16,852 nt of DNA, from assembly GCA_023423835.1 (NCBI GenBank), contig JAFAEW010000139.1:1-16852 (forward strand), written 5' to 3'. The DNA comes from Bacteroidota bacterium. Its GTDB lineage: Bacteria; Bacteroidota; Bacteroidia; Chitinophagales; Chitinophagaceae. Both the position numbers and the translations under genes were made by a program. This document shows positions 1 through 8,144 of this stretch, piece by piece; the first letter of the stretch is position 1; every line of letters begins with the position of its first letter. The notes beneath the pieces were generated by a model. The model searched no databases. It worked only from the letters and a program-made list of their open reading frames with translations, and was not told where the DNA came from.

Positions 1-1
1 G

Positions 2-1003
2 CTTACGCTCACCTCAATAGCGTTTTACAATAATGTATTGGGTGAATTTGAGAAATACATTACGTCTGTATTCAAATACGATAAGGTATTGCCGATGAAT
101 ACCGGGGTAGAAGCCGTGGAAACCGCTATCAAACTCGCAAGAAGATGGGCATACCGCGTGAAAAAGATGGAAAAGGGTGCAGCAAAAATCATTGTCTGTC
201 ACAACAACTTTCATGGCAGAACGGTTACTGTAATTAGTTTTAGCAGCGATCCCGCGGCCCATGATGATTTTGGTCCTTACACTCCCGGATTTGAAAAAAT
301 CCCTTATAACGATACCGTTGCTTTGGAAAAGGCATTACAAGACAAAAACGTAGCGGCATTTCTGGTAGAGCCCATTCAGGGCGAGGCGGGCGTAGTAGTT
401 CCCGATGCCGGATATCTTACAAAAGTAAGAGAACTTTGTACGGCAAATAACGTTTTGTTTATTGCGGATGAAATCCAGACCGGACTGGCAAGAACCGGAA
501 AAATGCTGGCCTGCGATCATGAAAATGTACGGCCCGATATGCTGATCCTCGGCAAAGCCCTGAGTGGCGGAACAATGCCGGTTTCAGCGGTGTTGGCAGA
601 CGACGAAATCATGCTTACAATCAGCCCGGGAGAACACGGTTCTACTTTCGGCGGAAACCCGCTTGCATGCACCGTGGCAATGGCATCTCTGAAGGTTTTG
701 ATCGATGAAAACCTCGCGGAAAATGCAGAAAGCATGGGTAAACTATGGCGCGAAGAAATGAAAAATATCGGCAGTAAATTTATCAAAACCGTGAGAGGAA
801 AAGGATTGCTGAATGCAATTGAAATTGAACATCCCGATAAAGAAGCTGCCTGGGAGCTTTGTATGGAAATGATGCAAAACGGACTGATTGCAAAGCCGAC
901 GCATGGAGATAAGATCCGGTTTTCGCCACCACTGGTGATTACAGAAGATCAGGTAAGAGATTCGGTTTCAATTATTGAGAGATCGTTGCAGATATTAAGA
1001 TAA
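2..1003 (+). CDS. rocD: Ornithine aminotransferase (5'-truncated by window edge)
   Basis: PLP-dependent class III aminotransferase that moves the delta-amino group of ornithine to 2-oxoglutarate, giving glutamate semialdehyde/pyrroline-5-carboxylate; cytosolic. The reading frame is open from base 2 to the TAA at 1001-1003, and the residues before the first start-like codon (SIAFYNNVLGEFEKY) already match the family, so the gene starts outside the window. Visible motifs are the PLP-contacting NTGVEAVETAIK near the start, the FIADEIQTG segment (pyridine-nitrogen Asp, codon about 467) and the Schiff-base lysine in LILGKALSGG (codon 554-556). GSTFGGNPLACTVA is also typical. About 334 residues are present against roughly 400 for the family, so some 60-80 N-terminal residues are missing. 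The specific OAT call, rather than acetylornithine aminotransferase, rests on the VLGEFEKY and KVLPMNTGVE segments. Confidence 0.93.
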   Translation, partial: LTLTSIAFYNNVLGEFEKYITSVFKYDKVLPMNTGVEAVETAIKLARRWAYRVKKMEKGAAKIIVCHNNFHGRTVTVISFSSDPAAHDDFGPYTPGFEKIPYNDTVALEKALQDKNVAAFLVEPIQGEAGVVVPDAGYLTKVRELCTANNVLFIADEIQTGLARTGKMLACDHENVRPDMLILGKALSGGTMPVSAVLADDEIMLTISPGEHGSTFGGNPLACTVAMASLKVLIDENLAENAESMGKLWREEMKNIGSKFIKTVRGKGLLNAIEIEHPDKEAAWELCMEMMQNGLIAKPTHGDKIRFSPPLVITEDQVRDSVSIIERSLQILR

Positions 1004-1035
1004 AAGATTAATCACAGGTATTGTTCCATCCAATC

Positions 1036-1070
1036 AAAATGCAAAAGTTGTTCGGGCTTTTGCATTTTTA
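1036..1070 (+). terminator. Hairpin terminator after ornithine aminotransferase
   Basis: A perfect 12-bp stem (AAAATGCAAAAG at 1036-1047, CTTTTGCATTTT at 1057-1068) with a 9-nt loop ends in a run of T, 33 bases after the aminotransferase stop. The stem's own A-run gives T's on the opposite strand, so it may also stop transcription of the converging KGG gene. Confidence 0.85.
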
Positions 1071-1103
1071 ATCCCATCTCTTGGGATGCTCTGCGGCGAA
1101 TGT

Positions 1104-1319
1104 TCAGCTTTTGGAGGCACCGGATTTCTTACCGTGCGAAGCTTCGCCACCCTTTTTTCCCGCAGCACGCGCCTCTTCAGAATTAAATTCATGTGCAGTT
1201 CCTTTCTGATGTGCAGCACGACCGCCCTGAGAGGCAATTTCCCGTTGTTTTCCAGGATCCATTGACGCAAATCCACGATGGGAATGGTTGGAGTTCTGAT
1301 CCTTTTTAGACTGTGACAT
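1104..1319 (-). CDS. KGG-repeat small stress protein
   Basis: A 71-residue, very hydrophilic protein rich in Gly, Lys, Ser and Ala with no hydrophobic core. Three copies of a GG-containing repeat are visible: GFASMDPGKQREIASQGG, then RAAHQKGTAHEF, then SEEARAAGKKGG. This is the pattern of the stress-induced KGG repeat family (YciG, GsiB and relatives), which is linked to general stress, desiccation and late growth phase. Proteins of this kind are thought to be intrinsically disordered, hydrophilin-like protectants; no catalytic role is expected. A longer overlapping frame (1034-1276) lacks family features and is treated as a shadow. No convincing TAnnTTTG promoter was found directly upstream. 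The family call is from visible motifs; the stress role is inference. Confidence 0.85.
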   Translation of the reverse strand: MSQSKKDQNSNHSHRGFASMDPGKQREIASQGGRAAHQKGTAHEFNSEEARAAGKKGGEASHGKKSGASKS

Positions 1320-1444
1320 ATGCTTTGATTTATATGTAACTAACTCATCTAATGTGATGCCAAAAGGATTTTTAAGCCGGAAAAAACGGACTGAAGGGAA
1401 ATAAATAAGGATTTTTGTGAAATTATTTTCTCAAAACACCGACA

Positions 1445-1801
1445 CTAGTTGATATGCAGATGGATCTTTTTCAGCAATTCAGGTACCCGGATCGGCTTTT
1501 CTAAAAAATCGTCGCCATCAAATTCTTCCTCGAGATCAGATTCGCGGAGATGGCCGGAGCAAAGGAAAACGGTCGGCGGACTATCAATATCATTTTTGAT
1601 CTCTCTACATATCTGCCTGCCATCGAAACCATTGTCAAGGGCAATGTCTAATAAAACAAGGTGCGGCTTATATTGCTGTACCTTTTCAATAACTGCATCC
1701 CCGGTATCCTGGCTCTCAACCTCAAATCCATTCTTCTTCAAAATGTTTCCGAGAACAAATAGAAAGTCCTTCTCGTCATCAACAATAAGTATTTTAACCA
1801 T
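1445..1801 (-). CDS. Single-domain response regulator (CheY-like receiver)
   Basis: A 118-residue stand-alone receiver domain with no output domain. The acidic pair D8-D9 in ILIVDDE, phosphoacceptor D52 in LVLLDIAL, the switch Ser82 in FLCSGH and the conserved lysine K102 in FLEKPI are all present, so it should be phosphorylatable. The length matches a bare receiver (about 120). It may act as a phosphorelay intermediate or by protein-protein contact. No histidine kinase lies in the window, so its partner is unknown. It follows the GH13 gene on the same strand after a 152-bp spacer that holds a -7-type box, a 15-bp palindrome and a short hairpin, which suggests its own promoter rather than simple read-through. 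Any link to carbohydrate control is speculation from position. Confidence 0.9.
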   Translation of the reverse strand: MVKILIVDDEKDFLFVLGNILKKNGFEVESQDTGDAVIEKVQQYKPHLVLLDIALDNGFDGRQICREIKNDIDSPPTVFLCSGHLRESDLEEEFDGDDFLEKPIRVPELLKKIHLHIN

Positions 1802-1849
1802 GCTAAATGCTTAAAATGTAAATTCAGTACTTCCGTTTCAGAAATGCGG

Positions 1850-1868
1850 CGATTTTGCTGCAAAATCG
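1850..1868. repeat. Inverted repeat/hairpin in response-regulator leader
   Basis: CGATTTTGC-T-GCAAAATCG is a perfect 9-bp inverted repeat about a single base (in practice a stem of about 8 bp with a 3-nt loop). It lies between the response-regulator start (1801) and the candidate -7 box at 1915-1922, so it would be in the 5' leader on the minus strand. A T-run follows it on the plus strand, but no plus-strand gene ends here. Confidence 0.55.
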
Positions 1869-1914
1869 TTTTTAAACTAAATTCCTTCTATGTATGAACA
1901 ATTATACAAACAGT

Positions 1915-1922
1915 CAAAGATA
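1915..1922 (-). promoter_or_regulatory. Candidate -7 box for response regulator
   Basis: On the minus strand this reads TATCTTTG, an exact TAnnTTTG match. No TTTG lies at the expected -33 spacing; a palindrome occupies the spacer instead. The predicted leader would be about 105 nt. Confidence 0.4.
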
Positions 1923-1925
1923 ATA

Positions 1926-1940
1926 CATTCACTGTGAATG
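1926..1940. repeat. 15-bp palindrome between GH13 gene and response regulator
   Basis: CATTCAC-T-GTGAATG has perfect 7-bp arms. It lies 13 bases past the GH13 stop and just upstream of the TATCTTTG box, the position expected for an operator. It could instead be a weak 3'-end hairpin for the GH13 mRNA, but it lacks a following T-run. Confidence 0.5.
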
Positions 1941-1953
1941 AGTAAAATCTTTC

Positions 1954-3819
1954 TCAATAACCAAGTTTCAATACCATTGCATCCTTTCCTTTTACTTTCA
2001 ACGCTGTTCCAAAAGTGTCCTTTTCCCCGTTTAATACATTTTCATAATTCTTGCAACTGCCAATTCCTTCCCGAAAGCGTTCTGTTTGGATCGTTTTTTC
2101 CTGATCATTGGTATTCATAATAATCATCACCCTTTCTTTTTCCGCGATTCTAAAGTATACATACACCCCGTCTTCGGGCACGTACTGCAAGAGTTTGCCG
2201 GACTGCAACGCGTTGGAACTTAACCTGAATTGCGCCAAAGTTCTGATGTAATTGAACGATTCATTTTCTTCAGCCGTTCTATCCTTTTCGATAAATCTAT
2301 CAACAGGATCTTCTGCCCATCCGCCCGGAAAATCTCTTCGCACTTCCGCATCTGTCGGGTTTTTGAAATTTTTCATTAAAATTTCCGTGCCATAGTAGAT
2401 TTGGGGAATCCCCCTTTGAGTGAGCAGCAGCGCCATAGCCATTTTGAACTTCTGATGGTCTTCCTGCAAGACCGAAAAAATGCGATCCTGATCGTGGTTA
2501 TCCAGAAAGATTTCATTGTGCATCGGATCTTTGTAAAGGAGATCCTGCACTAATACGTTGTATAAGCGCATGATACCTGTCGACCAGCCGAAACCTTCAT
2601 TTAACCCCGAAATCACTCCGCCCTGCCATTGAAAATCAGTGATTCCCTTCAGGTTGCTTTTCCATTTCGTATCAATATTATTTTCTGAATAATAAGCTTG
2701 TTCGGTCACCGATTGCATGGTAGTTTCACCAAAAACCGAGAGAGAAGGATATTCGCTATATAAGGCTTCATTGATGTCATTCAAAAAATCCTTATCGTTG
2801 TAAAAATAGGTGTCAATCCGCCATCCGTCAATGCCAAATTCTTCCACTGTCCACAATGCATGTTGAATGAGAAATTTTGCCACAAATTTATTCCGCTGAT
2901 TCACGTCGGGCAGAAAGGGCGTAAACCAACCATCAACAGTGGTCTTTTCATCAATCGCGGCTGCATGCGGATCAATCAAAGGCTGATCTTTGAAAGAAGT
3001 GTTGGTATAGGTTTCCCAGCGGTTGAACCAGTCGGCATCGGGCGGATCGAGATACAAAAAATGCTCCTTGCTGAAATGATTATAAACCGCATCCTGGATT
3101 ACCTTGATATTTTTTGAATGTGCGGCTTCGATCATTCGCTTATATTCTGCATTCCCTCCAAACCTTTTATCAATCTTATATTGGTCAGTAAAATGATAAC
3201 CGTGGTAGGAACTCCGCATAGTACCCGACTCGATGGTTTGAGAAGTGTTGTTCTCCACAACGGGAGTGAGCCAGATGGCAGTAATTCCGAGGTCTTTTAA
3301 ATAGTCGAGATGGTTGGTAACGCCCCTCAGATCGCCGCCATGCCGGAGGAAAGGATTGGCACGGTCGGCAGCCGTATCCCGGAGATCGGAAAATTTATCA
3401 TTGGTGGGATCGCCGTTGCTGAACCGATCGGGAACAATCAGGTAGATAAAGTCTTTGGACGTAACGCCCCTGGCAAATGAGCCTCCATTACCGCTGCGAC
3501 GCTCCAAAACCGGGAAATCAATCCTCACAGGTTTTCCGTTTGTATTCGTTTGAATGGTTGCAGTACCGGCTTTAGTGGCGGGCGAAATAGATATATCAAC
3601 TGCAATGTACTTTTTGTTGGGAAATGAGTGAACCTTCTCCACCTTTATTCCCGGATAATCAATTGAAACCTTGTTCGATAGGGAGTCGGTTGCATGCAAA
3701 AGCAACTGGACATTGTTGTGTTTCATATTTGTCCACCAATGGGTGGGATAAACATCAACGTTTTGCGCAAATAACTGTACAAAAAACAATAGAAAAACTA
3801 CGGTCAGATATCGTTTCAT
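1954..3819 (-). CDS. Secreted GH13 alpha-glucan hydrolase (cyclomaltodextrinase/neopullulanase, SusA-like)
   Basis: A 621-residue glycoside hydrolase family 13 enzyme. Residues 1-18 form a type I signal peptide (KR, then a hydrophobic LTVVFLLFFVQLFA core, likely cut before QNVDVYP); there is no lipobox cysteine, so a periplasmic or secreted enzyme is expected. A beta-sandwich N-terminal domain (about 20-115, Cyc-maltodext_N type) precedes the TIM barrel. The four GH13 regions are intact: DAVYNH (243-248), GWRIDTYF with nucleophile D336, VFGETT with acid/base E365, and FLDNHDQD with D443. A short C-terminal domain follows (about 530-621). The family cleaves alpha-1,4 (sometimes alpha-1,6) bonds of cyclodextrins, pullulan or maltodextrins. 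It is the last carbohydrate gene of the minus-strand block, 29 bp after the symporter gene, so the two are probably cotranscribed. Exact substrate is not decidable from sequence. Confidence 0.9.
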   Translation of the reverse strand: MKRYLTVVFLLFFVQLFAQNVDVYPTHWWTNMKHNNVQLLLHATDSLSNKVSIDYPGIKVEKVHSFPNKKYIAVDISISPATKAGTATIQTNTNGKPVRIDFPVLERRSGNGGSFARGVTSKDFIYLIVPDRFSNGDPTNDKFSDLRDTAADRANPFLRHGGDLRGVTNHLDYLKDLGITAIWLTPVVENNTSQTIESGTMRSSYHGYHFTDQYKIDKRFGGNAEYKRMIEAAHSKNIKVIQDAVYNHFSKEHFLYLDPPDADWFNRWETYTNTSFKDQPLIDPHAAAIDEKTTVDGWFTPFLPDVNQRNKFVAKFLIQHALWTVEEFGIDGWRIDTYFYNDKDFLNDINEALYSEYPSLSVFGETTMQSVTEQAYYSENNIDTKWKSNLKGITDFQWQGGVISGLNEGFGWSTGIMRLYNVLVQDLLYKDPMHNEIFLDNHDQDRIFSVLQEDHQKFKMAMALLLTQRGIPQIYYGTEILMKNFKNPTDAEVRRDFPGGWAEDPVDRFIEKDRTAEENESFNYIRTLAQFRLSSNALQSGKLLQYVPEDGVYVYFRIAEKERVMIIMNTNDQEKTIQTERFREGIGSCKNYENVLNGEKDTFGTALKVKGKDAMVLKLGY

Positions 3820-3848
3820 AGTGGTAAAATTATAGGGGAAGCGCCCTT

Positions 3849-5195
3849 TTAATCTTTATCGTGGATCAGAAAGTTACAAAATGCTGCAATGATCATGGCA
3901 ACACCTCCAACCACCAACGCATAAATACTTTCATCATGGAAAATATTTTTCACGAAAAACCCAAGTATCGCTGAGGCAATAATTTGTGGAATTACGATAA
4001 AGAAGTTGAATACGCCCATATAAAATCCCATTTTTTCTGCAGGAAGAGCACCGGCCAAAATCGAATACGGCATCGTAAGTGTGGATGACCACGCCAGTCC
4101 AACCCCAATCATCGGCAACAGAAGAATAAGCGGATCGTGAATGTAGAGCATAGAGACGAGACTGATTCCGCCCACCAGAAGACAAAGAAGATGGGTCATT
4201 CTGCGGCTGATTTTCCTGGCGAGCATCGGCAACAAAAATGCGGTAATGGCGGAAACGCCGTTATACACCATAAACATTACACCCACCCAATCTCCGGCAT
4301 CCTGAAACGCCTGAGATGCAGGGTCCGCAGTTCCATAAGCATTCAGCGCAATTCCCGAAGTGGTGTAAATCCACATCGCAAAAAAGGCTATCCACGTAAA
4401 AAACTGAACGATTGCCAGTTGAACCATGGTTGATGGCATCGACAAAATTCCCGAGAAGATTTCCCTGATGGCTCCAAACAGTCCCCGTGTCTGCTGCTTT
4501 TGCAGTTTCCACCTTTCAAGATCGGAGGGCGGCTCCTCCCTCGTCGATATTACGGTCCACAATACTGCCAGAAAAAATACCGATCCGCCGATATAGAAAG
4601 AATATTTTACAGAATCAGGAATCACGCCGGCCGGGGCCGTATTGCTGATATTTAAAACGTTGGTGAAGAAGTAAGGCAACAGAGACGCAACCACTGCTCC
4701 AAGGCCGATGAAAAAGGTTTGCATGGCAAATCCGGTCGTCCGCTGCGATTGGGGTAATTTATCTCCAACAAATGCGCGAAAGGGTTCCATCGAAACATTG
4801 ATTGAAGCATCCAATACCCAAAGTAAGACTGCGGCCATCCAAAGCGCAGAAGAATTCGGCATGAGGAACAAGGCTGCAGACGCACAAACGGCGCCAAGAA
4901 AAAAGAAGATCCTTCTTCTTCCCCAGTAGCGATGCCAGGTGCGGTCGCTCACATAACCGATGATGGGCTGAATTAATAGTCCCGTGAGCGGAGCTGCGAT
5001 CCAGAGAATGGCAATGTCATCGATTTCAGCTCCAAGGGTTTGAAAGATGCGGCTGACATTTGCATTCTGAAGGGCAAATCCAAATTGAATCCCGAGGAAT
5101 CCAAAACTCATGTTGAAAATTTCTTTCAACCCGAGCCTGTGAGGTCCGCTGTTGATTGATGTACCCAAGGCGGGCGACGTTTTCAGTAAGGCCAT
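3849..5195 (-). CDS. GPH/SLC45-family sugar symporter (maltose/oligosaccharide MFS)
   Basis: A 448-residue inner-membrane protein with about 12 hydrophobic segments. The FALQNANVSRIFQTLGA opening and the LWIAAPLTGLLIQPIIGYVSDRTW segment (split here by TM2) are typical of SLC45/GPH transporters, as is the basic loop YWGRRRIFF after TM2, the counterpart of the MFS motif between TM2 and TM3. Known relatives carry maltose or sucrose with H+. A cytoplasmic loop near residues 220-240 (REEPPSDLERWKLQKQQ) separates the two halves. It sits 35 bp after glgC and 29 bp before the GH13 gene, which fits uptake of the short maltodextrins that enzyme releases. Substrate is inferred from family and neighbours. 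Start chosen at the ATG at 5195; no Shine-Dalgarno is visible, as is common in this phylum. Confidence 0.88.
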   Translation of the reverse strand: MALLKTSPALGTSINSGPHRLGLKEIFNMSFGFLGIQFGFALQNANVSRIFQTLGAEIDDIAILWIAAPLTGLLIQPIIGYVSDRTWHRYWGRRRIFFFLGAVCASAALFLMPNSSALWMAAVLLWVLDASINVSMEPFRAFVGDKLPQSQRTTGFAMQTFFIGLGAVVASLLPYFFTNVLNISNTAPAGVIPDSVKYSFYIGGSVFFLAVLWTVISTREEPPSDLERWKLQKQQTRGLFGAIREIFSGILSMPSTMVQLAIVQFFTWIAFFAMWIYTTSGIALNAYGTADPASQAFQDAGDWVGVMFMVYNGVSAITAFLLPMLARKISRRMTHLLCLLVGGISLVSMLYIHDPLILLLPMIGVGLAWSSTLTMPYSILAGALPAEKMGFYMGVFNFFIVIPQIIASAILGFFVKNIFHDESIYALVVGGVAMIIAAFCNFLIHDKD

Positions 5196-5230
5196 GTATT
5201 AAAAATGGTTAGTTTTTTTGCGGATTTTTT

Positions 5231-6520
5231 TTAGATGATAAAACCGTCTGGCAATACGGCTCCCTTCTTTACCACCACGATGCCATCTTTAACAGTATAC
5301 AATGAATGGTCGGTATTTTCCAGATGGTTACCGCCATTTATCCGCACATCATTTCCGATGCGGCAATTCTTGTCAATGATCGCATTTTTTATATAGCAGC
5401 GATCGCCGATCCCCATTTTCGGAATTCCTTTGCGGTTGTTGCCCTCCATCTGTTCGAGCGTTTCATAAAAATCATTTCCCATAAGATAACTGCTGACGAT
5501 GGTAGTGCCAAGTCCGATATGCGTCCTGATCCCCAACACACTGTTTTCAATGCGGCTTGCAAAAATGATACAGCCTTCGGCAATCACGGTTTTTTCAAGG
5601 GTGGTGCCACTCACTTTTCCCGGAGGCAGCATCCGTGCCCGCGTATAGACGGTTTTTGTATTATCAAACAGGTTAAACTGTGGGATATCCTGTGTAAGCT
5701 CGAGGTTTGCCGAAAAGAATGAATAGATATTTCCAATATCCGTCCAATAGCCTTCATACTGATAGCCTACCACCTTATAGCTGTTGATGGCAGATGGAAT
5801 GATTTCCTTTCCGAAGTCGGTAGCGGAAGCATGTTCTTCCATCAATAACCGGTCGAGTACGGAGCGGTTAAAAATGTAGATTCCCATGGACGCCAGATAG
5901 TGTTTTCCCTGCTGACGCATTTCTTCACCGGTGTCGCTGCTCCAGTCTTTCAGTAATTCTCTTGCCGGTTTTTCTATAAAGCTGGTGATATAATGATCGC
6001 TGTCGGTTTTAAGTATTCCAAATTCTGTTGCTTCTCGCTCGGCCACGGGAATGGTAGCAATGCTGATATCCGCTCCTTTCTCGCGGTGCTGGTTGATCAT
6101 TTCCTCAAAATCCATCTGGTACAACTGATCGCCACTCAGAATCAGCACATAATCATAATCATTGTTTTCGATGTGGTGGAGGCTTTGTCGCACCGCGTCG
6201 GCCGTGCCCTGGTACCATCCCTGGTTATCGGGTGTTTGTTCGGCAGCGAGAATATCAACAAACCCGGTGGAAAATGCGCTGAAATGGTAGGTGTTTTTGA
6301 TGTGTTTATTGAGGGATGCACTGTTGAATTGCGTCAGCACAAACATCCTGTTAATGTTCGAATTAATACAGTTGCTGATGGGAATATCTACGAGGCGGTA
6401 CTTTCCTGCAATGGGTACTGCGGGCTTGGAACGGGCTGCCGTTAAAGGATATAATCTTGATCCTGCTCCTCCTCCTAAAATAACTGAAACAACAGATTGC
6501 GATAAAGAAAACATATTCAT
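5231..6520 (-). CDS. glgC: Glucose-1-phosphate adenylyltransferase (ADP-glucose pyrophosphorylase)
   Basis: A 429-residue enzyme making ADP-glucose from ATP and glucose 1-phosphate, the committed step of glycogen synthesis. The nucleotidyltransferase signature LGGGAGSRLYPLT (15-27) is followed by SKPAVPIAGKYRLVDIPISN (31-50). GWYQGTADAVRQ (101-112), the metal-binding GDQLYQMD (130-137), FIEKP (181-185, sugar-phosphate lysine) and EGYWTDIG (256-263) are all present. The C-terminal region from about 300 shows the left-handed beta-helix hexapeptide pattern of the allosteric domain. Length is normal. M1 or M3 could be the start; both are ATG. It lies 205 bp downstream of glgA and 35 bp upstream of the symporter, so it heads the next three-gene run. 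Such enzymes are usually controlled by glycolytic intermediates; nothing in the sequence shows which. Confidence 0.96.
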   Translation of the reverse strand: MNMFSLSQSVVSVILGGGAGSRLYPLTAARSKPAVPIAGKYRLVDIPISNCINSNINRMFVLTQFNSASLNKHIKNTYHFSAFSTGFVDILAAEQTPDNQGWYQGTADAVRQSLHHIENNDYDYVLILSGDQLYQMDFEEMINQHREKGADISIATIPVAEREATEFGILKTDSDHYITSFIEKPARELLKDWSSDTGEEMRQQGKHYLASMGIYIFNRSVLDRLLMEEHASATDFGKEIIPSAINSYKVVGYQYEGYWTDIGNIYSFFSANLELTQDIPQFNLFDNTKTVYTRARMLPPGKVSGTTLEKTVIAEGCIIFASRIENSVLGIRTHIGLGTTIVSSYLMGNDFYETLEQMEGNNRKGIPKMGIGDRCYIKNAIIDKNCRIGNDVRINGGNHLENTDHSLYTVKDGIVVVKKGAVLPDGFII

Positions 6521-6725
6521 AGTTTTTACTTATAGTTTAAAATTATGGTATAATCAAACATCATGGCTTTATAAGCTATTATTTTATTCTTATCCTTCAT
6601 GAGCACTTACATTGGCTCAATGTATTTGTAAAGGATAAACCATATTAATGCCATGATAGCGATCTTACTTTCTGACTGCAAAGGCAGAAGCACTGTGTTA
6701 CTTCTGAAAATCAAAGAACTGCCTG
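6521..6725. other. glgA-glgC spacer with a palindrome and possible micro-ORF
   Basis: This 205-bp spacer, the longest non-coding stretch in the window, has no ORF of normal size. It contains TACATTG-GCT-CAATGTA (6608-6624, perfect 7-bp arms) and a wider inverted pair ATCATGGC (6560-6567) / GCCATGAT (6650-6657). On the minus strand a 16-codon frame (6607-6654) would encode MALIWFILYKYIEPM. No clean TTTG-N19-TAnnTTTG promoter for glgC was found, so glgC is either read through from glgA or driven by a diverged promoter. Confidence 0.5.
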
Positions 6726-8144
6726 TTATTTCAGGCTTTCATACAGGTTGAGGTATTGCCGTACTGCATTTTCCCAACTGTTATCGATCTGCATCATTCT
6801 TTCCCGCATCCAGTTTAAATGCACTTTGTTATTGTAATAAAGATCCACTGCCCTTGCAATGGCGTGGGTAATATCTCCAACAGTTGCGTGGTTAAACCTT
6901 ATGCCCCATCCCTGCCAATCGCCCATATCTAAGACCGTATCTTTCAATCCGCCGGTACTTCTTACCGCCGCCACCGTGCCGTAGCGCATCGCATACATCT
7001 GGTTTAATCCACACGGTTCTACCCTGCTTGGCATCAGTAACACATCTGCTCCTGCATACATAAGATGACTAAGCCTTTCATTGTATCCGATTACACAGTT
7101 ATAATTTTTGGAGAAAGAAGCCGTAATCTGATTCAATTGCCATTCCACTCCCGGATCACCGCTTCCCAAAACAAGGAAACTTACCGTGCGATTGAGTGAA
7201 TACAAACAGGATAAAATGGCATCCGGCAAAATATCCGCGGCCTTTTCTCCCACCAGTCTACCGATATAAATGATCAAGGGCAATTCGGGATTGAGATTGA
7301 ATTGCCGGCAGAGTTTCAATTTGGAAGCTTCCTTTCCTTCCGTTACGGTATCAACCGAGAAGTGATCTTCAATGTATTTGTCGGTTTCCGGATTCCAGAC
7401 TTCCGTATCTATACCATTCAGAATGCCGTAACATTTTCCCTTTTCATATTCAAACAATGCCTCGAGACCATTTGAGTTGTGTCGCAACTCTTCAAGATAA
7501 CTGTCGCTGACTGTTGTTACCTTCCAGGCGGTTTTTATTGCCGATGCCATCGGATTAATTACGTCTCCCCACTCAAGCAGGCCGCGTTTCCAGAGATCCC
7601 ATGCTGGAATATAAACGCTTTTATCCCAGGTCATCCAGCCCTGGTATTGCGCATTATGAATTGTGAAAACCGTCGGAATACCGGCAAGCTGCTCATAGGC
7701 GTAACAATATTTCAGCATAAACGGGATCAGACCTGTGTGATGATCGTGGCAATGGATCACATCGGGCTGATGTTGCCAATGGTTCAACCAATCCATGAAG
7801 GCGATTTGAAAGGCGGTAAACCTTTCGGTATCATCATCATATCCATAAATTTTCGGACGATCCATCAGGCCCGGAATTTCAATGAGATAAAGATCGAATC
7901 CGAGAGTATTATTGCGATCCTTCAAAACAGTGTAATCAAATCTGCGATTCCCCAGGTTTGCTTGTCCCTTGAAATCAATCATCCATTCCTGTGTATAGAG
8001 ATAGGGCGTTGTGTACATCGGCATCACCACTTTTGCATAATGTCCCATCTTACTTTGATACTTCGGCAAGGCACCTACTACGTCTCCCAAACCGCCTGCT
8101 TTTGCTACCGGATAACATTCTGCACTCAGATGAATAATTTCCAT
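6726..8144 (-). CDS. glgA: Glycogen synthase (ADP-glucose type, GT5)
   Basis: A 472-residue GT5 enzyme that adds glucose from ADP-glucose to the growing alpha-1,4-glucan; cytosolic. The N-terminal donor-binding loop KAGGLGDVVGALPK (15-28) is the family hallmark. The TIHNAQYQGW segment (161-170), with H163 matching the active-site histidine, and VSDSYLEEL (212-220) are present. GRLVGEKAADIL (295-306) holds the catalytic-type R296 and K301, and EPCGLNQMYAMRYGT (376-390) gives E376 of the retaining-GT EX7E motif. TGGLKDTV (397-404) closes it. Length matches the family. It is the first gene of the minus-strand carbohydrate run, and its 5' end faces a plus-strand sugar transporter across 129 bp, so the two may share control. 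No exact Bacteroidota promoter was found for it in that region. Confidence 0.96.
   Translation of the reverse strand: MEIIHLSAECYPVAKAGGLGDVVGALPKYQSKMGHYAKVVMPMYTTPYLYTQEWMIDFKGQANLGNRRFDYTVLKDRNNTLGFDLYLIEIPGLMDRPKIYGYDDDTERFTAFQIAFMDWLNHWQHQPDVIHCHDHHTGLIPFMLKYCYAYEQLAGIPTVFTIHNAQYQGWMTWDKSVYIPAWDLWKRGLLEWGDVINPMASAIKTAWKVTTVSDSYLEELRHNSNGLEALFEYEKGKCYGILNGIDTEVWNPETDKYIEDHFSVDTVTEGKEASKLKLCRQFNLNPELPLIIYIGRLVGEKAADILPDAILSCLYSLNRTVSFLVLGSGDPGVEWQLNQITASFSKNYNCVIGYNERLSHLMYAGADVLLMPSRVEPCGLNQMYAMRYGTVAAVRSTGGLKDTVLDMGDWQGWGIRFNHATVGDITHAIARAVDLYYNNKVHLNWMRERMMQIDNSWENAVRQYLNLYESLK

Noticed and set aside
1034..1276. 80-codon minus-strand frame overlapping the KGG gene
   Set aside because: It runs through the terminator hairpin and is Arg/Lys rich without repeats, while the 71-residue KGG frame matches a known family.
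1449..1814. 121-codon plus-strand frame opposite the response regulator
   Set aside because: Ser-rich translation without domain features; the receiver domain on the other strand has all catalytic residues.
5993..6445. 150-codon plus-strand frame opposite glgC
   Set aside because: Shadow of glgC; no recognisable domain, and glgC motifs cover the same bases.
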